Assembly: GCF_029760955.1 (NCBI RefSeq)
Contig: NZ_CP121682.1
Location: 3,534,001-3,598,000, forward strand
Direction of reading: 5' to 3'
DNA: 64,000 bases
DNA from: Streptomyces cathayae
Lineage (GTDB): Bacteria; Actinomycetota; Actinomycetes; Streptomycetales; Streptomycetaceae
Position numbers and translations under genes: made by a program. The notes beneath the pieces are model-generated. The model saw only the letters and a list, made by a program, of their open reading frames with translations. It searched no databases and was not told where the DNA came from. Shown piece after piece: positions 36,494 to 42,864 of the stretch (position 1 is the stretch's first letter; each line of letters begins with the position of its first letter).

Positions 36494-37063
36494 GTGACAT
36501 CGGTGGATCAGGGCATCGCGGGGGCGTGCGCCGCGTCGGGCCGACGCATGCGGATCGCGTACGCGGCCCTGGGGCTGGCCGGCGCGCTGGTGCTCGCCGG
36601 GTGCGGCGGTGACGGCGGCTCCCGCGACGACTCCGCGCCCGGCGCCACGCCGTCCGCGCCGGCCACACCGTCCACGTCGGCCACCACGGCCGCCCCCGGG
36701 TCCGGCGGCACCGGGTCCGGCGGTCCGGACGCGACCGGCGTCCCCGCGGGCAGACTGGAGGGCAGCTGGCTCACCACGGCCGGGGGCAAGGCCGTGATCC
36801 TGATGTTCACCGGCGACCAGGCGGCCCTTTTCACCATGGGCGGCACCGTGTGCAGCGGCACCGCGCGGGAGGACACCGGGGCCTCGACGATCAGCCTGAA
36901 GTGCCCGGACGGCAAGGCGGACCGGACGAGCGGCACGGTCACCTCCGTGAGCGGGTCCACCCTGAAGGTCACCTGGGAGAGCCCCCTCGGCACCGAGACG
37001 TTCACCAAGGCCGAGGGCGGCCGGATGCCGCAGGGGCTGCCGACCGCGGGGCTGGGGTCGTAG
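36494..37063 (+). CDS. Secreted lipoprotein of unknown function
   Basis: A 189-residue protein with a lipoprotein signal (hydrophobic run, then LAGC, Cys at about residue 37), a Ser/Thr/Pro/Gly-rich linker (38-85) and a small C-terminal domain. The domain reads GSWLTTAGGKAVILMFTGDQ and ISLKCPDGKADRTSGTVTSV, resembling small beta-sheet lipocalin-like or META-type folds, but no family can be named. GTG at 36494 follows AGGGGG. If the start were ATG 36548 the signal peptide would be a more typical length. It should be anchored outside the membrane. Confidence 0.7.
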   Translation: MTSVDQGIAGACAASGRRMRIAYAALGLAGALVLAGCGGDGGSRDDSAPGATPSAPATPSTSATTAAPGSGGTGSGGPDATGVPAGRLEGSWLTTAGGKAVILMFTGDQAALFTMGGTVCSGTAREDTGASTISLKCPDGKADRTSGTVTSVSGSTLKVTWESPLGTETFTKAEGGRMPQGLPTAGLGS

Positions 37064-37157
37064 GGCCCGCCCGGCGGGCTCTGCCCTCCGGGTGCGCCGG
37101 AAGGGCTTCCCGGGTGTGATGATCTGGGGGCTGCTCCACGACCTCAGGGGAATCATC

Positions 37158-37718
37158 ATGCGCGCCATGCCGACCACCGTCACCGCCGTCACCGCCCTCC
37201 TCCTGCTGACCGCCTGCGGCGGCGAGGGCGGTGGAGACAAGGCGAAGGACGACGCGAAGCAGAAGCAGGAGAGCGTGGCCTGTTCGATGGCGAAGGTGAG
37301 CCTGGAAGTCGGCCCCGCGAGCGAGGCCCCGGCCGCCGGTGACACCGGCGAGGTCCCCGTGGACCTCGTCAACCAGGGCCCCGCCTGCATCCTGGACGGC
37401 TTCCCCGAGGCGAGCCTGGTGGCGGCGGAGGGCGAGCCTGTCGCGCTGGCACCGACGGACGGCGCCACGGCCCAGAAGCTGACCCTGGCCGAGGGCGGGT
37501 CCGCCTCCTTCACCGTCACCTATGTGCGCGGACCGGAGGACGCCGGCCAGAGCCTGGACGTGAAGACCCTGGAGATCAGCCTCCCCGGCGCCACCGACAC
37601 CCGCGCGTTCCCCTGGTCGTACGGCCCGGTGGCGCACCAGGGCGAGGGCGAAGGCTCGGGAACGGGAACGGGCGCGGCCGACGCGTCCGTGAGCGCCTTC
37701 CAGCGGTCGGGGGACTGA
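37158..37718 (+). CDS. DUF4232-like lipoprotein
   Basis: A 186-residue lipoprotein. The signal ends LLLLTAC (Cys near residue 20). After a charged linker, the mature domain shows VPVDLVNQGPACILDGFPEA and SASFTVTYVRGPEDAGQSLD. This is the immunoglobulin-like DUF4232 pattern common in Streptomyces secreted proteins. ATG at 37158 has AGGGG at good spacing. It lies 94 bp after the preceding lipoprotein gene, same strand. The ligand or role is unknown. Confidence 0.75.
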   Translation: MRAMPTTVTAVTALLLLTACGGEGGGDKAKDDAKQKQESVACSMAKVSLEVGPASEAPAAGDTGEVPVDLVNQGPACILDGFPEASLVAAEGEPVALAPTDGATAQKLTLAEGGSASFTVTYVRGPEDAGQSLDVKTLEISLPGATDTRAFPWSYGPVAHQGEGEGSGTGTGAADASVSAFQRSGD

Positions 37719-37724
37719 GCGGCC

Positions 37725-37975
37725 AGGAGACCGGACAGGCGGCGTCTGGGCGGGCGATGACCGGACAGGCGATGACCGGGCGGGCTGCGACCGGGCGGTT
37801 AGTGACCGGGCGGGTAGTGACAGACGGGCGGTGTCTGGGCAGGCGGCAACCGGGCAGGCAGCGTCTGTGCTGGCGATGACTGGCAGGCAGTACCTGGGCG
37901 GGCAGTGACGGACGGGCAGTACCTGGGCAGGCAGCGCCTGGGCGGGCGGTGACCGGGCGGGCGGCGTCCGGGTGG
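37725..37975. repeat. Degenerate short tandem repeat tract
   Basis: An intergenic stretch of about 250 bases built from many imperfect copies of a GACCGGGCGGGCGG-type unit, alternating with CTGGGCAGGCAG variants. It separates convergent genes (DUF4232 and DUF2786). The stop codons of both neighbours flank it. Confidence 0.7.
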
Positions 37976-37982
37976 CCCCGGT

Positions 37983-39122
37983 TCAGGGGCGCCGTCCGGA
38001 AAGCCGTCCGCGCGCTTCGACCTGGGCGTCGTCCGCCGCCCGCGCGCCCTCCTCCCATCCCGCCGCGTCGCTCACCCCGCGCAGCCGGGTGGTCGTCGTC
38101 TCCGGGAACAGGCGGTCCAGCCGTTCGGTGACCGCGACGTCGCGGGAGGCGAGCACCGGCAGCAGATCGTCCGTCACCTGCCCCTCGGCGGCCGCCGCGA
38201 GACGCGCGCCCACGCGGTGGACGTACGCCGCGAGGAAGGACTGCCGGAAGGTCTTGGTCCGCTTGCGTCCCCCGGCCCGCTGAGCCGCCTCCGCCTTCGC
38301 CATGGCCGTACCGGCCTGCACGAGCAGTGAGGTGTGCAGGAGTTCGACCGCCTCCAGGTCGGAGGCGAAGCCGACCACGGTGGAGAAGCCGAGGGCCTCG
38401 TTCCACACGGCCCGGCAGTGGTTCGCGGTGGCGATCGCGTCCAGCAGCACGGCCTTGGTCTGCTCGTACGGCGGCTCCACACCGATCCGGCAGGCGCCCG
38501 GAGCCGTCGCCGAGGGGGCCCGCACCGCGAGCAGCGCCTCGTCGACACTGTGCCGTGCCATCAGCTCCTGTGCCTTGGCGGTGAGGGCCTCCGCCTCCTC
38601 CGGGAACCCGGTCGCCTCCGCCTTGGCCAGCAGCGCGCGGATGCGGCCCAGCGTGCGGGACTCCGGGTTCCGTTCCCGCCCGGATGAGCCCGTGTCCCCG
38701 TCGGGCTCGTCGAGGGGTTCGAGGGCGGGCAGGCGCAGCAGCAGCCGGTACAGCTCCAGTACGGCGGTGGCGTGCGAGAAGCGGTCGGTGCGTTCACCGA
38801 GGCCGCCGAGGCCGCCGAGATCGCCGAGCTGGGCGTGCCAGCGAGGGCCGCGGGGCCGGTCGTGCGGTGCCTGCGCGTGGATCAGCACCGCGACCAGCCG
38901 CACGTGCACGTCGTCCAGTTCGCGCCGGACGATCCGTACGAGGTCGGCGGGCTGCCAGCCGCGCCGCCAGGCCGTCGCCACGAACTCCTCGCCCCGCCCG
39001 GCGAGTTCGGCGTCCGCCGCCGGATCGGAGGCGAGCAGGGACGCGCCGGTGTCGAGGGCGTCGTCGGTGGTGGCGTACAGGGCGGCCCCGAAGGCGCGGT
39101 CGACGGTGCTGGACGTGCTCAC
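37983..39122 (-). CDS. DUF2786 domain protein
   Basis: A 379-residue protein. Conserved DUF2786 features include LGRIRALLAKAEATGFPEEA, ALTAKAQELMARHSVDEALL, RKRTKTFRQSFLAAYVHRVG and CRAVWNEALGFSTVVGF. The family is widespread in actinobacteria and some phages, and its function is unknown. GTG at 39122 is used because the upstream extension is not conserved. It is divergent from the Clp-N/HTH gene with two palindromic operators in the shared gap, so the two may be co-regulated. Confidence 0.75.
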   Translation of the reverse strand: MSTSSTVDRAFGAALYATTDDALDTGASLLASDPAADAELAGRGEEFVATAWRRGWQPADLVRIVRRELDDVHVRLVAVLIHAQAPHDRPRGPRWHAQLGDLGGLGGLGERTDRFSHATAVLELYRLLLRLPALEPLDEPDGDTGSSGRERNPESRTLGRIRALLAKAEATGFPEEAEALTAKAQELMARHSVDEALLAVRAPSATAPGACRIGVEPPYEQTKAVLLDAIATANHCRAVWNEALGFSTVVGFASDLEAVELLHTSLLVQAGTAMAKAEAAQRAGGRKRTKTFRQSFLAAYVHRVGARLAAAAEGQVTDDLLPVLASRDVAVTERLDRLFPETTTTRLRGVSDAAGWEEGARAADDAQVEARGRLSGRRP

Positions 39123-39183
39123 GGACCGATCGTGCCATGCCCCCTCTCCCCGCCGAGCCCTCAGCCTGACACACCCACCCACC

Positions 39184-39202
39184 TGTCAACTCGCGGTTGA
39201 CA
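39184..39202. promoter_or_regulatory. Palindromic operator, copy 1
   Basis: TGTCAACTCGCGGTTGACA: perfect 7-bp arms with a 5-bp spacer. Its right arm contains the TTGACA (39197-39202) that serves as the -35 element of the rightward promoter. Confidence 0.8.
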
Positions 39203-39225
39203 CCCTTCCACTGTCAACCTACGGT
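39197..39225 (+). promoter_or_regulatory. Promoter of the Clp-N/HTH gene, predicted leaderless
   Basis: TTGACA (39197-39202), a 17-bp spacer, then TACGGT (39220-39225). Transcription would begin about 7 bases further on, at 39232, which is the A of the ATG start. The two palindromes overlap the -35 and -10 elements. Confidence 0.7.
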
Positions 39226-39230
39226 TGACA
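39212..39230. promoter_or_regulatory. Palindromic operator, copy 2
   Basis: TGTCAACCTACGGTTGACA: the same 7-bp arms as copy 1, with the centre 28 bp downstream. It ends one base before the start codon and covers the -10 element. Confidence 0.8.
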
Positions 39231-39231
39231 C

Positions 39232-40011
39232 ATGACGACGAACCCCGGCATCAAGTCATCCGTACGTCTCGACGACCTCATCGCGGCCATCAAGAAGGTC
39301 CACGAGGAACCCCTCCAGCAGCTTCAGGACGCGGTGCTCGCGGGAGAGCACCTCGGCGACGTGGCGGACCACCTGATCGGCCACTTCGTGGACCAGGCCC
39401 GGCGCTCGGGCGCCTCCTGGACGGACATCGGCAAGAGCATGGGCGTCACCCGCCAGGCGGCCCAGAAGCGTTTCGTGACCAAGGACTCGGCCCCGCTCGA
39501 CCCGAACGAGGGCTTCCACCGCTACACGCCCCGCGCCCGCAACGTGGTGATGGCCTCGCACAACGAGGCCAAGGCCGCGCGGAACGCCGAGGGCCTGCCC
39601 GAGCACCTGGTCCTCGGACTGCTGGCCGAGCCGGGCAGCCTGGCCGCGAAGGCGATCACCGAACAGGGCGTCACCCTGGAAGCGGTCCGCGCGGCCGCGA
39701 CCGCGCTGCTCCCGCCGCCCGCCGAAGAGGCCCCCGAGCTGGTGCCGTACGGCGCGGCGGCCAAGAAGGTCCTGGAGCTCACCTTCCGCGAGGCCCTCCG
39801 CCTCGGCCACAACTACGTCGGCACCGAACACCTCCTGCTCGCCCTGCTGGAACACGAGAACGGCGAGGGCCTCCTCAGCGGCCTCGGCATCGACAAGACC
39901 ACCACCGAGCGGTACGTCACCGAGATGCTGGCGGAGTTCCTGGAGACCCAGGAACCGGAGGCGGCGGACGGACAGTCCACGAAGTCCGAGTCCGAGCCCG
40001 GTCAGGGCTGA
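39232..40011 (+). CDS. Clp-N-domain protein with sigma-r4-like helix-turn-helix
   Basis: A 259-residue protein. Residues 40-80 form a helix-turn-helix, SGASWTDIGKSMGVTRQAAQ. It is followed by two Clp N-terminal repeats, one at about 95-160 (NVVMASHNEAKAARNAEGLP) and one at about 170-235 (HNYVGTEHLLLALLEHENGE). Clp N repeats normally bind substrates or adaptors of ClpA/ClpC; no ATPase part is present. It may be a DNA-binding sensor of protein quality control. ATG at 39232 has no Shine-Dalgarno because the operators abut it. It is probably the regulator that binds the twin palindromes, by analogy only. Confidence 0.82.
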   Translation: MTTNPGIKSSVRLDDLIAAIKKVHEEPLQQLQDAVLAGEHLGDVADHLIGHFVDQARRSGASWTDIGKSMGVTRQAAQKRFVTKDSAPLDPNEGFHRYTPRARNVVMASHNEAKAARNAEGLPEHLVLGLLAEPGSLAAKAITEQGVTLEAVRAAATALLPPPAEEAPELVPYGAAAKKVLELTFREALRLGHNYVGTEHLLLALLEHENGEGLLSGLGIDKTTTERYVTEMLAEFLETQEPEAADGQSTKSESEPGQG

Positions 40012-40065
40012 CCCGGACATCCGGGCCCGGGGGGTGTTGTCAGACCCTCCTGCCACACTCGCAGC

Positions 40066-41757
40066 ATGGTGGCCGACCGGTGGGCACTCGCTCCGGCCGA
40101 GGACGGCGGCGTGGACCTCGCCCCCCTCGGTCCGGACGGGCTGCCCGCCGCTCCGGTGCGGCGGGAGGCGGATCCCGCCGAGGCCGTGCGGAGCCGTCCC
40201 GGAGTCACGCGGTGGGTGTGGCGGTCCACCGCCGAGATCCATCCGCGCCTGCTCGCCGCGGGGGTGCGAGTGGCGCGGTGCCACGACGTCGAGGCCGCCG
40301 AGACGCTCCTGCTCGGCCACGAGGGGCGGTACGGGGAGCCCCGTTCCGCCGCGGCCGCCCTGGCCCGGCTGCGCGGCGGCCCCGTACCGCCCGATCCACC
40401 GCAGCGCCCGGCCGATCCGGGCGCGCAGCCCTCCCTCTTCGAACCCCGCGACGCACACATACCGCTGGCGGACCTCCTCGCGGTCTACGCCGAGCAGCAG
40501 CGCCGGCTCGGGGCTACGGCGCATCCGGACAGGATGCGGCTGCTCGTGGCCGCCGAGTCGGCCGGGATGCTCGTCGCCGCCGAGATGAACCGCGCGGGGG
40601 TGCCCTGGCGGGCGGACGTGCACCGCGCGGTCCTGCACGACCTTCTCGGCGAGCGGTACGCGGGCGGCGGCGAGCCGCGCAGACTCGCCGAACTCGCCGA
40701 CGAGGTGTCCGCCGCCTTCGGCCGCCGGGTGCGGCCCGACCTGCCCGCCGACGTCGTCAAGGCGTTCGCACAGGCCGGGATCAAGGTCTCCTCGACCCGC
40801 CGCTGGGAGCTCGAGTCCCTCGACCATCCGGCGGTGGAACCGCTGATCGAGTACAAGAAGCTGTACCGCATCCGGGTCGCCCACGGCTGGTCCTGGCTCC
40901 AGGACTGGGTGCGCGACGGCCGCTTCCGGCCCGAGTTCCTGGCAGGCGGGACGGTGACGGGCCGTTGGGTGACCAACGGCGGGGGCGCGCTGCAGATTCC
41001 CAAGGTGATCCGCCGCGCGGTGGTCGCCGACCCGGGCTGGCGGCTGGTCGTCGCCGACGCCGCCCAGATGGAGCCACGGGTCCTGGCCGCGATCTCCCGC
41101 GACCCCGGACTGATGGAGGTGGCCGGCCGGGAGACCGACCTCTACCAGTCGGTGTCCGACCGCGTCTTCTCCGGCGATCGCGCGCAGGCCAAGCTCGCCG
41201 TCCTCGGCGCGGTCTACGGCCAGACCTCCGGCGACGGCCTGAAGAACCTCGCCGCCCTACGGCGCCGCTTCCCCCAGGCGGTCGCCTACGTCGACGAGGC
41301 CGCCCGCGCGGGCGAGGAGGGCAGGCTCGTACGGACCTGGCTGGGCCGCACCTGCCCACCCGCGGCCCGTACGGCGGACGACGCGGCGGAGGAGGCGGGC
41401 ATCCCGGCCGCGGAGGAGGAACCCGACGCCGCCCGGCAGTGGGTGCCGGGCTATGCCTCGACCGACGCCCGCGCGCGGGGGCGCTTCACCCGCAACTTCG
41501 TCGTCCAGGGCAGCGCCGCCGACTGGACCCTGCTGCTGCTCGCCGCACTGCGGCAGACCCTGACGGACATGGCCGCCGAACTGGTCTTCTTCCAGCACGA
41601 CGAGGTGATCGTGCACTGCCCCGAACAGGAGGCGCAGACGGTGGCGGACGCGATCCGCGACGCCGCCACCCTCGCGGGCCGGCTGACGTTCGGACAGACC
41701 CCCGTCCGCTTCCCGTTCACGACGGCGGTGGTGGAGTGCTACGCGGACGCCGAATGA
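40066..41757 (+). CDS. Family A DNA polymerase (PolA-like, second copy type)
   Basis: A 563-residue protein, shorter than PolA (about 900), with a degenerate N-terminal 3'-5' exonuclease-like region and a C-terminal polymerase domain. Motif A is VVADAAQMEPRVLAAISRD (catalytic Asp; family A norm is DYSQIELR). Motif B is RAQAKLAVLGAVYGQTSGDG, with the usual Lys and Tyr but Leu where PolA has Phe of NFG. Motif C is FFQHDEVIVHCPE. Annotated in many actinobacteria as bifunctional 3'-5' exonuclease/DNA polymerase, it is distinct from the housekeeping PolA. It may act in repair or translesion synthesis; untested. The ATG start is at 40066. Confidence 0.85.
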   Translation: MVADRWALAPAEDGGVDLAPLGPDGLPAAPVRREADPAEAVRSRPGVTRWVWRSTAEIHPRLLAAGVRVARCHDVEAAETLLLGHEGRYGEPRSAAAALARLRGGPVPPDPPQRPADPGAQPSLFEPRDAHIPLADLLAVYAEQQRRLGATAHPDRMRLLVAAESAGMLVAAEMNRAGVPWRADVHRAVLHDLLGERYAGGGEPRRLAELADEVSAAFGRRVRPDLPADVVKAFAQAGIKVSSTRRWELESLDHPAVEPLIEYKKLYRIRVAHGWSWLQDWVRDGRFRPEFLAGGTVTGRWVTNGGGALQIPKVIRRAVVADPGWRLVVADAAQMEPRVLAAISRDPGLMEVAGRETDLYQSVSDRVFSGDRAQAKLAVLGAVYGQTSGDGLKNLAALRRRFPQAVAYVDEAARAGEEGRLVRTWLGRTCPPAARTADDAAEEAGIPAAEEEPDAARQWVPGYASTDARARGRFTRNFVVQGSAADWTLLLLAALRQTLTDMAAELVFFQHDEVIVHCPEQEAQTVADAIRDAATLAGRLTFGQTPVRFPFTTAVVECYADAE

Positions 41758-41816
41758 GGCTTCGGGAAACCGGAAAATGAGACCGTTCGAGTCGGCCGAA
41801 AACCCAAGGAGCCAGC

Positions 41817-42128
41817 ATGGCCAGGACGGTCATCAAACTCGACGAAGCCACGCGCTCCTTCGACACCAGAACGAAGGCCCAGGCCGTGCAGCTCGCCATG
41901 GAGGACGCCGTCAAACGCCATCTGCGGCAAGAGGGCTTCGACGCCATGGCCGCCGGCGAGTTCGACTTCAGTGAGATCGTCGAGAGCACAGGCCCCGCAA
42001 CGCCGACGGAACCCTCAAGCGCAAAGACGGCTGGGCCACCTGATGCAAGATCTCCGCCTGATCGACGAGTCCGCTCTCGCTCGCTGAACGGAACCCACCG
42101 TGGGGGCATGAACCACCCAGCCCGATAA
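41817..42128 (+). CDS. VapB-type antitoxin, 3' end apparently frameshifted
   Basis: A frame of 103 residues starting MARTVIKLDE and AQAVQLAMEDAVKRHLRQEG, the ribbon-helix-helix pattern of VapB antitoxins, with AAGGAG upstream. After about residue 62 the frame becomes Pro/Ser/Arg-rich and unlike VapB. A +2 frame over the same bases reads RNADGTLKRKDGWAT, ends with TGA at 42041-42043 and looks like a natural VapB tail. So an indel near 41990-42003 probably changed the C-terminus. The N-terminal operator-binding half could still function. Confidence 0.55.
   Translation: MARTVIKLDEATRSFDTRTKAQAVQLAMEDAVKRHLRQEGFDAMAAGEFDFSEIVESTGPATPTEPSSAKTAGPPDARSPPDRRVRSRSLNGTHRGGMNHPAR
42043..42087 (+). pseudogene. 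VapC toxin N-terminal remnant
   Basis: A 14-codon frame, MQDLRLIDESALAR, whose ATG overlaps the TGA of the VapB-like frame in a TGATG junction typical of vapBC. It resembles the usual PIN start (LIDTSALVR) with the catalytic Asp, but stops at once at 42085. The remainder of the PIN domain is missing, so the toxin is dead. Confidence 0.5.
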
Positions 42129-42142
42129 CAAGAGTTTTGTTA
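42126..42142. promoter_or_regulatory. Palindrome upstream of the RHH-PIN pair
   Basis: TAACAAGAGTTTTGTTA has perfect 6-bp arms and a 5-bp spacer. It lies 10 bp before the antitoxin start codon, the usual place for toxin-antitoxin autoregulation. It is strikingly AT-rich for this genome. Confidence 0.6.
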
Positions 42143-42152
42143 AACTGGTTCC

Positions 42153-42431
42153 ATGGCCTCCTCCCCCGACCCCGCTCCCGGCGAAGGCCCCGTTCGCCCG
42201 GTCTCCGTCTCCCTTCATGAAGGCACCATCGCGGCTCTCAAGGCACGTACCGGCAAGCGCGGGATGTCCGCCTACGTCGAAGCCCTCATCCAGCGCCAAC
42301 TGGAACGCGACCGGCTGCGTGAACTCATCGAAGACGCGGAAGCCGAACACGGACCGGTCGACCAGTCAGCGGTCGAGGCCAGGCGGGCGATCCTGCGCGG
42401 TGACGCGGTCAGCTCAGCGGACGCCGCGTGA
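42153..42431 (+). CDS. Ribbon-helix-helix antitoxin (type II TA)
   Basis: A 92-residue protein. RPVSVSLHEGTIAALKARTG followed by KRGMSAYVEALIQRQLERDR fits a ribbon-helix-helix DNA-binding antitoxin; the acidic C-terminus (EDAEAEHGPVDQSAVEARR) would wrap the toxin. The upstream palindrome is its probable operator. The stop overlaps the GTG of the PIN toxin gene (GTGA), so the two are translationally coupled. Confidence 0.78.
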   Translation: MASSPDPAPGEGPVRPVSVSLHEGTIAALKARTGKRGMSAYVEALIQRQLERDRLRELIEDAEAEHGPVDQSAVEARRAILRGDAVSSADAA

Positions 42432-42820
42432 GCGGCACCCTCGTCCTCGACTGCGAGGGCCTGTCCAAACTCGTACGACGCACAGCCGAACTCACCGAGT
42501 GGCTGGCCGCGGCCGAGGCGGAAGACATCCGCGTCATCACCAGCTCCGTCACCCTCGTCGAAGCCCGCGACCCCAGGACCAACCAGGCCCGCTTCGACTA
42601 CGCCGTCTCCCGCCTGAACATCGTTCCGCCCACCGAAGCCATCGCCCGCCACGCCAGCAAGCTCCTCGCCGCAGCCGGGCTTCACGGCCACAAGTACGCC
42701 CTCGATGCGATCGTCGCCGCCACCGCCCTCGCCTCACCCGCCCCGGTGACCGTCCTGACCTCGGATCCCGAAGACCTCCACCTGCTCTGCGGCCCCGTCA
42801 TCCGCATTGCCAAGGTCTGA
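42428..42820 (+). CDS. PIN-domain toxin (VapC-like ribonuclease)
   Basis: A 130-residue PIN-domain protein. The expected acidic residues are Asp8 in TLVLDCEGLSKL, Glu in TLVEARDPR (about residue 45), Asp in ALDAIVAATA (about 98) and a final Asp in TSDPEDLHLL. VapC toxins cleave tRNA or rRNA. It is the last gene of a two-gene unit with the RHH antitoxin and is convergent with the large orphan gene. Confidence 0.8.
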   Translation: MSGTLVLDCEGLSKLVRRTAELTEWLAAAEAEDIRVITSSVTLVEARDPRTNQARFDYAVSRLNIVPPTEAIARHASKLLAAAGLHGHKYALDAIVAATALASPAPVTVLTSDPEDLHLLCGPVIRIAKV

Positions 42821-42864
42821 TCACAGCGCGCCGCCGGGGGCGCCGGTGACCCGCGTTGCTCCGG

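Noticed and set aside
37725..37975. A CRISPR array in the repeat tract
   Set aside because: Units are short (about 14 bases), degenerate and contiguous, with no unique spacers and no cas genes.
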